A DNA stretch of 8,246 nt. Origin: Deltaproteobacteria bacterium (GTDB lineage Bacteria > Desulfobacterota > Desulfobulbia > Desulfobulbales > BM004). Below are positions 1-5,557 of the stretch, in pieces (the first letter of the stretch is position 1; each line of letters opens with the position of its first letter). The DNA is taken from NCBI GenBank assembly GCA_019313095.1, contig JAFDBU010000076.1:1-8246 (forward strand), in the 5' to 3' direction. Under the pieces are notes generated by a model that was not told where the DNA came from, searched no databases, and saw nothing but the letters and a program-made list of their open reading frames with translations. A program made the translations under genes and the position numbers.

Positions 1-838
1 AAATCCCCGCCAGAATGCCGCCGGCATTGTTTGTTTTGTAGCCCTTCTGGGTTATGGGATCGTTATTTTCCGAACCGAGCAACTTCGCCGCTTTGAATCC
101 GGCCCCGATCTCCACACCTTTTACCGCCCCTATAGACATAAGGGCCTGGGCCAGTGCAGCATCAAGTTTATCAAAGACAGGTTCTCCAAGACCGGCAGGA
201 CAGCCGGTGGCCTTGACTTCAACAACGCCACCCAGGGAGTCCCCTTTTTTCCATATGGTGTTGATGAGTTCTTCCATTCGGGCTGCAGCTTCTTTATCCG
301 GACAGCAAAGCCTGTTTCCGCTTATCTCCTTCATATTACGCCTGTAGGTGGCAATATCTCCCATGGCCACAGTATAGGCAATGACTGAAATATCATTTTC
401 AGCCAGCACTTTTCTGGCCACAGCCCCTGCAGCTACTCTGGCAGCTGTTTCCCGGGCTGAGGCCCTGCCGCCGCCACGGTGATCCCTGATGCCGTATTTT
501 TCCAGATATGTCAGATCACCGTGTCCGGGGCGGAGGATATTCTGCAAGTGATCATAGGCTTTGCTCTGGGCGTCCCTGTTATAAATTACCAATGAAATGG
601 GGGTACCGGTGGTCAATCCATCAAATGTGCCGGACAAAATCTCAACCTGGTCCGGTTCCTTGCGCGGACTCTCGCCGGCGCCCTTTCCCGGCCTTCTTTT
701 TTCCAGGTCTTTCTGGATATCTGCAACATCAAGCTCCATACCCGGCGGACAACCGTCAATGACGGCACCTAGCGCCGGACCATGTGATTCGCCCCAGGTG
801 GTGACCCGGAATACTTTGCCAAAGGTGCTACCAGCCAT
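1..838 (-). CDS. aroC: Chorismate synthase, 3'-truncated by window edge
   Basis: Converts 5-enolpyruvylshikimate-3-phosphate to chorismate, the last step of the shikimate pathway, in the cytoplasm with reduced FMN. The N-terminal 279 residues are present; bacterial AroC is usually about 350-400 residues, so the C-terminus lies beyond base 1. The protein starts [20 protein letters not shown], which carries the family GESHG signature with His19. Further on are [14 protein letters not shown] (about 49-61), RPGHGD with His106, and the second signature [10 protein letters not shown] (about 122-131). The ATG at 838 is preceded by GAGG about ten bases upstream, a reasonable ribosome binding site. 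aroK lies 81 bases upstream on the same strand, so the two probably form an operon. Identification is by motif recognition and is very secure. Confidence 0.97.
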   Translation of the reverse strand, partial: MAGSTFGKVFRVTTWGESHGPALGAVIDGCPPGMELDVADIQKDLEKRRPGKGAGESPRKEPDQVEILSGTFDGLTTGTPISLVIYNRDAQSKAYDHLQNILRPGHGDLTYLEKYGIRDHRGGGRASARETAARVAAGAVARKVLAENDISVIAYTVAMGDIATYRRNMKEISGNRLCCPDKEAAARMEELINTIWKKGDSLGGVVEVKATGCPAGLGEPVFDKLDAALAQALMSIGAVKGVEIGAGFKAAKLLGSENNDPITQKGYKTNNAGGILAGI

Positions 839-919
839 TGTATTGTGTCCTCACAGCTAAAAAATAGGATCCGTTCTTTCCCGTTGTTTTCGGCAGCGCG
901 AAAAGACGTGCACAAAAGT

Positions 920-1456
920 TTATTCTTCTTCTTTAAGCTTCTTTAAAATTATCTCAGCAACCTCTTCCGGTTTTTTTCCTTCCGTGTCAATAGTGAGATC
1001 TGAACTCTTTTCATACAGGGGCTGCCGCTGGCTTAAAACCATGGCAATTTCATCCATGGTGCCCATTTCGGTCAGCGGCGGCCGCTGGTCCTCGGTATCG
1101 CCGTCAGCGGCAAGCCGCCGGCAGATCGTTTTTATATCTGCAGTCAGCAGGACAACCAGCGCATCCTGGCGCAACTTTGACCAGGCCCTTTCATGCATGA
1201 CAGAGCCGCCGCCTGAAGCAATGACCTTATTTCTGCTCCGGGCCAGTTCCAGAAGCAGATTTTCCTCTTTCCTGCGGAAGAGGTCCCAGCCCCCCCTGCC
1301 AACCATTTCACTTATTGTTTCACCCTGCCTTTTCTCAATGGTCTCATCGGTATCGATAAATCCAAAGCCAAGCATATCAGACAGGATTTTGCCGATGGAA
1401 CTTTTACCAGTCGCCCGATAACCGGTTAAAATTATCTTTTCCTTTTGAAATTTCAT
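920..1456 (-). CDS. aroK: Shikimate kinase
   Basis: Phosphorylates shikimate at the 3-hydroxyl with ATP, two steps before AroC in the pathway. The protein is 178 residues from the ATG at 1456, the usual size of AroK. It shows a Walker A loop GYRATGKSS (12-20), the shikimate/Mg site DTDE (35-38), FRRKE with Arg61 and Glu64, the GGG turn (82-84), the lid RPPL with Arg125, and the C-terminal QRQPLYE with Arg144. The frame stays open upstream to a TTG at 1498, adding 14 residues (LDTLTENNLNSFS after the start). I prefer the ATG, because family members begin just a few residues before the Walker A strand and because a sigma70-like promoter occupies the extension. Neither start has a good Shine-Dalgarno sequence. 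The gene is divergent from rmuC and upstream of aroC. Confidence 0.95.
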   Translation of the reverse strand: MKFQKEKIILTGYRATGKSSIGKILSDMLGFGFIDTDETIEKRQGETISEMVGRGGWDLFRRKEENLLLELARSRNKVIASGGGSVMHERAWSKLRQDALVVLLTADIKTICRRLAADGDTEDQRPPLTEMGTMDEIAMVLSQRQPLYEKSSDLTIDTEGKKPEEVAEIILKKLKEEE

Positions 1457-1465
1457 AGAAAAACT

Positions 1466-1494
1466 ATTTAAGTTGTTTTCAGTCAGGGTGTCAA
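1466..1494 (-). promoter_or_regulatory. Putative sigma70 promoter of aroK-aroC
   Basis: Reading the minus strand, a perfect TTGACA (-35) at 1494-1489 is followed after exactly 17 bases by TTAAAT (-10, four of six matches) at 1471-1466. Transcription would begin about seven bases further, at roughly 1457-1460, only a few bases before the ATG at 1456. This implies a leaderless or nearly leaderless aroK message and fits the absence of a Shine-Dalgarno sequence there. A short palindrome GCAAG-GA-CTTGC (1495-1506) abuts the -35 box in the divergent aroK/rmuC interval; whether it is an operator is unknown. Confidence 0.5.
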
Positions 1495-1537
1495 GCAAGG
1501 ACTTGCCCTGAATGAAACTCGAAAATGGGGAAAATAC

Positions 1538-2905
1538 ATGAGTGATGCAGGTGTTATCCTGGCAGTGATGGCGGGGGTTTTGATCGGAATTGTCGGCGGA
1601 TTGCTGATGCTGACCGGTAAAAATCGACGGATGGCCGAATTAAAGGACTCGATCCGGGATTTTGAAGAAGACGCTGCCGCTTTGCGGGAAAAGCTGGATA
1701 CCGAAGTAGAGCGCAGGGCTGCTGCCGAGGAAAAAAGCTCCAGACTTCCGGGGCTTGAACAGGGGCTGGAAAAGGCGGCACAGGAAAATACAGCCCTGCA
1801 GGCAAAACTGTCCGAGCTGGAGACCAGGCTTGAGGATGAGCGTAAGAATACAGACGAGAAGCTTGCCCTGCTGCAGGAGGCCAGGGAGCAGCTCAAAATG
1901 GAATTCCAGAATGTGGCCAACAAAATTTTTGAGGACAAGAGCCAGAAGTTCACCGACCAGAACAGGGAAAATTTAGAAGGGGTGCTCAAGCCCATGCGAG
2001 AGCAGCTTTTGGAGTTCAAAAAAAAGGTGGAAGACGTGTACGACAAGGAATCAAAGGACCGGGTCTCGCTGTTAAATGAGATCGTCCACCTGAAAACTCT
2101 TAATGAGCGGATCAGTGAGGATGCGGTCAATCTGACCAATGCCTTGAAAGGTCAGAGTAAAACCCGAGGCTCCTGGGGCGAAATGATCCTGGAGCGGGTT
2201 TTAGAGGAGTCCGGGCTGCAGAAGGGCAGGGAATATGAGGTGCAGACCATGTATGCCAGTGAAGAGGGGCAGCGCCGTCACCCGGACGTCATTGTGCATC
2301 TGCCCGAAGGCAAGGATATTGTCATCGACTCCAAGGTTTCCCTGACAGCTTATGAAAAGTACTGCTCGGCCGATACCGAGGAAAAAAGAGGGAAGAGGCT
2401 GAAAGAGCATATTCTCTCAATCAGAACCCACATAAAAACCCTGGGCGACAAGCGGTATGAGGAACTGAAAGGCATCAGGACCCTTGATTTTGTTCTTATG
2501 TTCCTGCCGATCGAGGGAGCATTCTGGACTGCCATTGAGTCGGAGCAGGGGTTGTTTAACGAGGCCTTTGACAAGAATATCATGCTTGTAAGCCCCTCGA
2601 CGCTCCTTGCTACCCTGCGTATCATCAACAATATCTGGCGCTATGAGGACCAGAATAAGAATGCCCTGATTATTGCCAAAAAAGCCGGCGATCTCTACGA
2701 TAAATTTGTCGGATTTGTTGAGGCCCTGGACGATGTCGGACAGAAGATAGACAAGGCCAGGGAGTCGTATCAGACCGCCCGCAATCGTTTGACTGACGGG
2801 AGGGGCAACCTGGTGCGCCGGTCGCTGGAATTGCGGCAGCTGGGGGTTAAAGCTCAGAAGGAACTCCCGGAAGGACTTGTGGTCCAGACCTTGGAAGAGG
2901 ATTAA
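1538..2905 (+). CDS. rmuC: DNA recombination protein RmuC
   Basis: RmuC family proteins are membrane-anchored, predicted nuclease-fold proteins that limit recombination at inverted repeats; their biochemical activity is poorly defined. The 455-residue product has an N-terminal transmembrane helix (about 6-26, VILAVMAGVLIGIVGGLLML). A long charged coiled coil follows (about 30-205, many Glu/Lys/Leu heptads). The conserved RmuC domain begins at GSWGEMILERVLEESGL (211-227) and contains RRHPDVIVHLPEGKDIVIDSKV (247-267), where Asp250, Asp264 and Lys266 form a PD-(D/E)xK-like arrangement. The block FVLMFLPIEGAFWTA lies near residue 330. The start ATG is preceded by GGGG at seven bases. It is divergent from aroK and 39 bases upstream of the response regulator, so readthrough into that gene is possible. 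Confidence 0.95.
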   Translation: MSDAGVILAVMAGVLIGIVGGLLMLTGKNRRMAELKDSIRDFEEDAAALREKLDTEVERRAAAEEKSSRLPGLEQGLEKAAQENTALQAKLSELETRLEDERKNTDEKLALLQEAREQLKMEFQNVANKIFEDKSQKFTDQNRENLEGVLKPMREQLLEFKKKVEDVYDKESKDRVSLLNEIVHLKTLNERISEDAVNLTNALKGQSKTRGSWGEMILERVLEESGLQKGREYEVQTMYASEEGQRRHPDVIVHLPEGKDIVIDSKVSLTAYEKYCSADTEEKRGKRLKEHILSIRTHIKTLGDKRYEELKGIRTLDFVLMFLPIEGAFWTAIESEQGLFNEAFDKNIMLVSPSTLLATLRIINNIWRYEDQNKNALIIAKKAGDLYDKFVGFVEALDDVGQKIDKARESYQTARNRLTDGRGNLVRRSLELRQLGVKAQKELPEGLVVQTLEED

Positions 2906-2944
2906 TGAACTGTAATAAACCGGTTAAAACAGAGAGGGATCAAA

Positions 2945-3664
2945 ATGGAGCAAACTGACAGAACCGGTCCGGTGCTGATAGTCGAGGATGACAGAAACAC
3001 CTCGGCCCTGATAAAAACATACCTGGAAAAAGAAGGATTTCAGACAGTACAGGCATATGACGGGGAAGAGGCGCTGAGTATCATTAAAAATTCCAACCCC
3101 GGGTTTGTCATCCTGGATATTATGCTGCCGAAAGTAGACGGCTGGGAGGTTTGCCGCCGACTGCGAAGTTTTTCTGATGTGCCGGTGTTGATGCTTACAG
3201 CCCGGGAAGAGGAAATTGATCGGGTTCTCGGTTTGTCCATGGGCGCTGATGATTATGTGGTAAAACCTTTCAGCCCCAGGGAACTGCTGGAACGGATCAA
3301 GGCTATTCTGCGCAGGGCCAGACCACCACAGGCACAAAAAAAAGAAGTGCTCTCCCATGCAGGGCTGGTTCTTGATCCGGAAAAACTCAAAGTTACACTT
3401 CATGACAAGCCGTTTTCTCTCACCTCATTTGAATATAAACTGCTGTATACCCTGATGCGTTCGCCGGGACGGGTGTTTTCCCGCTCAGAACTTTTGGATA
3501 AAGTCTATCCGCATGGTGAAGTGGTCGTCGACCGGGTTATTGATGTGCACGTCGGCAAGCTCCGGCAGAAGATCGAACAGGATCCTGCCGCCCCCCAATA
3601 TATCCAGACTGTCCGAGGTTTTGGTTACAGATTTACCGACGAGGATACGGTGAAGCCGGCATGA
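2945..3664 (+). CDS. OmpR/PhoB-family response regulator
   Basis: A 239-residue two-component response regulator and transcription factor. The receiver domain (about 9-125) has the acidic pocket EDD (14-16), phospho-acceptor Asp58 in VILDIMLPKVDGW, Thr85 in LMLTAREEE, and Lys107 in DDYVVKPF. The C-terminal winged helix (about 137-235) shows the usual LTSFEYKLLYTLMRSPGRVF, the recognition region VVVDRVIDVHVGKLRQKIE, and the wing hairpin IQTVRGFGYRF. A GAGG Shine-Dalgarno sequence lies seven bases before the ATG. The stop overlaps the start of the histidine kinase (ATGA), so the pair is translationally coupled. The tandem 11-bp half-sites downstream of the kinase gene are the likely target. All key residues are present. 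It resembles the BaeR/PhoB group, but I cannot assign a specific orthologue. Confidence 0.95.
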   Translation: MEQTDRTGPVLIVEDDRNTSALIKTYLEKEGFQTVQAYDGEEALSIIKNSNPGFVILDIMLPKVDGWEVCRRLRSFSDVPVLMLTAREEEIDRVLGLSMGADDYVVKPFSPRELLERIKAILRRARPPQAQKKEVLSHAGLVLDPEKLKVTLHDKPFSLTSFEYKLLYTLMRSPGRVFSRSELLDKVYPHGEVVVDRVIDVHVGKLRQKIEQDPAAPQYIQTVRGFGYRFTDEDTVKPA

Positions 3665-4728
3665 AACAGAGGCTGCTCTGGAAACTGCTCCTGATCAATA
3701 TCGTGCCGGTGATAGCTATCATCATCCTGGTGGTGTGGCTGGCTATCGATCAACTGGCAGCAAGCTATTTCATGGCTCTTATGGATAAATACGCGGTGTC
3801 GCCGAATGATATCCATCAGATGTTTCTTACGGCTGTCCACCGTTACCTGCTGTGGGCTACAATATTGGCATTGGCCCTGGCATTTATCATAAGCTATTTC
3901 CTCATCCGCAGGGTGCTGAGGCCTCTGTCCCAGATGCATGCCATAACAAGGGAAGTTGCGGTAGGAAATTTCTCAGCCCGCCTGGACGTCACCTCTCAAG
4001 ATGAGGTCGGTGAACTCGGTATAGCCTTTAACCGCATGGCTGACAGCCTGGAACAGGTAGAAAAGCTACGAAAGACCATGGTTGCAGATGTGGCCCATGA
4101 ACTGCGGACACCCCTGACAAACCTGCGCGGCTATCTTGAAGCTTTAAATGATGAGGTGCTGCCGCCTTCGCGGGAAACCTTCACGATGCTGCAGCAGGAA
4201 ATAATGCGGCTGGTAAGCCTGGTTGAGAATTTGCAGCAGTTGGCTCGGGCGGACGCTGCCCGGGCCTTTCTGAAGCGTGAAAAGCTTTCACTAGGAGAGG
4301 TTGCGGACCAAATACTTTCCCTTTATGAGCTGCAATTCCAGGAGAAAGAAATTTCAATTGAGAAAAGTATTGTGCCGGAGGCAGAATTTGTCATGGCGGA
4401 CCGTGATAAACTGCTTCAGGCTATACGCAATCTGGTGGAGAATGCCTCGAAGTATACGCCGGAAAACGGCAGAATTGCTATCACCACTGAGCGCGTTCCC
4501 GATGCTGTGAGGTTTGCCATAACCAACAGCGGGCCGGGTATAAAGGATAGCGACCTGCCATTCATTTTCGAACGTTTCTTTCGGGCTGATAGATCGAGGG
4601 CCAGGGATGGCGGCGGCGCCGGTATCGGTCTGGCCATAGTCAGGGAACTGATTGAAGCCCACGGCGGAAACGTGGGAGCCGAGAGCCGGGATGGTGAGAC
4701 GCTTGTCTGGTTTTCCCTGCCCGTCTGA
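3661..4728 (+). CDS. Two-TM sensor histidine kinase
   Basis: Inner-membrane sensor kinase of 355 residues, cognate to the regulator it overlaps by four bases. TM1 spans about 9-29 and TM2 about 63-82. They enclose only about 33 periplasmic residues (30-62), too few for a folded sensor domain, so sensing probably occurs in or at the membrane or through a partner protein. A HAMP linker follows (about 83-135; RRVLRPLSQM to AFNRMADSLE). The HisKA domain has phospho-acceptor His146 in ADVAHELRTPLTNLRGY. The ATPase domain carries the N box NLVENASKYT (Asn261), a G1 box NSGPGI (Asn289 where many kinases have Asp), the F box FIFERFFRADRSRA, and the G2 box GGGAGIGLAIV. The ATG has only a weak ribosome site, consistent with coupling to the upstream gene. 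The signal is not deducible from sequence. Confidence 0.94.
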   Translation: MKQRLLWKLLLINIVPVIAIIILVVWLAIDQLAASYFMALMDKYAVSPNDIHQMFLTAVHRYLLWATILALALAFIISYFLIRRVLRPLSQMHAITREVAVGNFSARLDVTSQDEVGELGIAFNRMADSLEQVEKLRKTMVADVAHELRTPLTNLRGYLEALNDEVLPPSRETFTMLQQEIMRLVSLVENLQQLARADAARAFLKREKLSLGEVADQILSLYELQFQEKEISIEKSIVPEAEFVMADRDKLLQAIRNLVENASKYTPENGRIAITTERVPDAVRFAITNSGPGIKDSDLPFIFERFFRADRSRARDGGGAGIGLAIVRELIEAHGGNVGAESRDGETLVWFSLPV

Positions 4729-4744
4729 TACCTCAGCCTTCCAT

Positions 4745-4788
4745 CTTTACCTAATCTTTACCTTTGCTTTATTCCTCTTTTACAGCAG
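4745..4788 (+). promoter_or_regulatory. Four tandem 11-bp half-sites, putative response-regulator operator
   Basis: Starting at 4745, 4756, 4767 and 4778 the sequence reads CTTTACCTAAT, CTTTACCTTTG, CTTTATTCCTC and TTTTACAGCAG. The core (C/T)TTTA(C/T) therefore recurs four times with an exact period of 11 bp, about one helical turn. Tandem direct repeats with 11-bp spacing are how PhoB and other OmpR-class dimers bind (two half-sites per dimer), so this would hold two dimers. On the other strand the cores read GTAAAG, close to the GTAAA half-site of CpxR. The array starts 16 bases after the kinase stop codon and ends just before a -10-like TATTAC, a typical activator position for the downstream lipoprotein gene. 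The link to this particular regulator is inferred from position. Confidence 0.65.
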
Positions 4789-4790
4789 CG

Positions 4791-4796
4791 TATTAC
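4791..4796 (+). promoter_or_regulatory. Candidate -10 element of the lipoprotein promoter
   Basis: TATTAC (five of six matches to TATAAT) lies seven bases after the core of the last 11-bp half-site. No good -35 hexamer is present at 16-18 bases upstream; the position is taken by the repeats. This is the usual design of an activator-dependent promoter of the PhoB type. Predicted transcription would start near 4803, giving a leader of about 54 bases before the ATG at 4857. Confidence 0.4.
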
Positions 4797-4856
4797 ATGT
4801 AGTTACAGGACAGGGAATTTTATCTGCAACTAAACCATGTTTGGGAGGAATGAAAA

Positions 4857-5066
4857 ATGAAAAGAACACTTATGCCCATTGGTTTACTGATCGGGATGTT
4901 TGCGGCGACAATCCTTGTCGGCTGCGCTGCGAAATACATGAATGGTTCCATGGACAGTTCAATTGACAATATGTCCGAAGAAAATGTGGATTCCGGTATG
5001 AGGTCTATGCAGGGAGAAGAAATGCGGAACGTGGGGACTGGTGATATGGAAAAAACTATGAAATAA
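4857..5066 (+). CDS. Small methionine-rich lipoprotein
   Basis: A 69-residue protein of unknown function. The N-terminus is a lipoprotein signal: basic MKR, hydrophobic stretch LMPIGLLIGMFAATI, then the lipobox LVGC with Cys23 as the lipidation site. The mature part is only 47 residues, acidic and Met-rich, with Met at 28, 32, 39, 48, 51, 56, 64 and 68 and no His or further Cys. It is rich in Ser, Asp, Glu and Asn and is probably disordered. Spacings such as MxxxM and MxxM resemble Met motifs of periplasmic copper or silver binders, but could equally serve as oxidisable methionines. GGAGG lies eight bases before the ATG; another ATG at 4850 is in a different frame. The gene follows the two-component genes and the 11-bp repeat array, so it is probably a target of that system. 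I do not recognise a named family. Confidence 0.8.
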   Translation: MKRTLMPIGLLIGMFAATILVGCAAKYMNGSMDSSIDNMSEENVDSGMRSMQGEEMRNVGTGDMEKTMK

Positions 5067-5138
5067 AGGATCGTTTTTAATCTATACCTCCTTCTTTTGA
5101 TTGCCCTGTCAATCGTCAGCAGTTTCATATGATAAAAA

Positions 5139-5162
5139 AAATGAACATAAAAACGTTCATTT
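5139..5162. repeat. Inverted repeat upstream of the selenoprotein gene
   Basis: AAATGAAC (5139-5146) and GTTCATTT (5155-5162) are perfect 8-bp complements around an 8-base A-rich spacer. The element is AT-rich, sits between the lipoprotein stop and the selenoprotein start, and is followed by an imperfect hairpin CCGGTA...TTACTGG (5163-5179). It could be an operator or a weak terminator/attenuator. No run of T follows on the plus strand, so a standard intrinsic terminator is less likely. Confidence 0.4.
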
Positions 5163-5230
5163 CCGGTAGATCTTACTGGTAAACACCTACACCGATGAAT
5201 TAATGAATCAATGATAAGGGAGAAAAGAAG

Positions 5231-5530
5231 ATGAGATGGCTTGGAATTGTTGCGATTCTTCTGTTTGTAACCCTGCTTAATGCGCAGGGCGTTAGCAGCC
5301 AGACAGCTGAACAAACAGTTGACATTGCTACGTTTATTGTGAGTTGATACGATGTCGGCAAAGCTGCCCTGGCAGGGCAGCAGGGGATTGTATCAGTCGA
5401 AAACGGCTGGCTTGATGGCAAAGAAGTCAATAAGGTGACATTTGACACGACTAGGATTACAGTAAAACATATAGAAAAACTGCTCAAAAGGTCAGGCACC
5501 TACCGCAGTACAGTCGACAGGCCGGAATAA
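5231..5530 (+). CDS. Exported MsrA-like selenoprotein (in-frame UGA = Sec)
   Basis: The frame from ATG 5231 runs to TAA 5528-5530 with one internal TGA (codon 39, 5345-5347). Read as selenocysteine it gives 99 residues. GGGAG lies eight bases before the ATG. Residues 1-18 (MRWLGIVAILLFVTLLNA) form a signal peptide, so the mature protein is probably periplasmic. The core, ATFIVSUYDVGKAALAGQQG then IVSVENGWLDG, aligns without gaps to MsrA: ATF six residues before the catalytic Cys, U at the Cys, Tyr for Phe, then the Gly-Ile/Val, Ser, Gly-aromatic and Gly positions at +13 to +24. VTFDTTRIT matches the MsrA strand VxYDPxxIS. The Trp of GCFW, the Glu at +5 and the whole Tyr/GHAE segment are absent, and there is no Cys at all, so no internal resolving thiol. 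U39 also aligns with the second Cys of MerP-type metal-binding domains. The start, Sec insertion and fold family are well supported; the activity is unknown. Confidence 0.85.
5345..5395 (+). promoter_or_regulatory. Bacterial SECIS element
   Basis: The UGA codon opens a long hairpin. The outer stem pairs TGATACGAT (5345-5353) with ATTGTATCA (5387-5395), nine pairs with one G-U. The apical stem pairs GCTGCCCT (5363-5370) with AGGGCAGC (5374-5381), eight perfect pairs closing a GGC loop (5371-5373). Bacterial SECIS elements lie immediately 3' of the UGA inside the coding region, with the apical loop about 20-25 bases away and a G at the first or second loop position. All of these hold here (loop starts 23 bases after the UGA). 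It should recruit SelB-Sec-tRNA. Such a hairpin positioned exactly on an in-frame TGA is unlikely by chance. Confidence 0.88.
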
Positions 5531-5557
5531 AAAATCATGGCATTGGCCAATGGTTTT
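5531..5557. terminator. Possible bidirectional terminator between convergent genes
   Basis: AAAATCAT (5531-5538) can pair with ATGGTTTT (5550-5557), eight pairs with one G-U, giving an A-tract/U-tract hairpin readable from both strands. It starts directly after the selenoprotein stop codon and covers the stop of the convergent VWA gene. An alternative fold uses the perfect palindrome CATTGGCCAATG (5541-5552). The stem is short and not GC-rich, so efficiency is doubtful. Confidence 0.4.

Noticed and set aside
887..904. Dyad TTTTCG-GCAGCG-CGAAAA between aroK and aroC, considered as a terminator.
   Set aside because: Stem is only six pairs, half of it AT, with no following T-run in the direction of transcription; aroK and aroC are more likely co-transcribed.
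1483..2139. 218-residue Ser-rich open frame on the minus strand.
   Set aside because: Its Ser/Phe/Leu repetition is the antisense image of the Glu/Lys/Leu coiled coil of RmuC, and it overlaps the aroK start region.
2918..2925. Palindrome AACCGGTT in the rmuC-response regulator interval, considered as an autoregulatory site.
   Set aside because: An 8-base palindrome is common by chance, and no 11-bp tandem half-sites like those at 4745 are present there.
4850..4966. Alternative ATG at 4850 closer to the GGAGG of the lipoprotein gene.
   Set aside because: It is in another frame and yields a peptide without a signal or family features, whereas the ATG at 4857 gives a clean lipoprotein signal with LVGC.
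5099..5114. GATTG-CCCTGT-CAATC hairpin after the lipoprotein gene, considered as an intrinsic terminator.
   Set aside because: Five base pairs and no downstream U-tract; insufficient for a terminator call.
5195..5218. Short tandem repeat ATGAATTA / ATGAATCA / ATGATAAG with an 8-base period before the selenoprotein gene.
   Set aside because: Only three degenerate copies in AT-rich leader sequence; too weak to separate from chance.
5231..5347. Reading of this gene as a 38-residue peptide or a nonsense-mutated pseudogene.
   Set aside because: The frame after the TGA keeps an MsrA-like pattern to a normal stop, and a SECIS-type hairpin starts exactly at the TGA. A random nonsense mutation would not create that structure.
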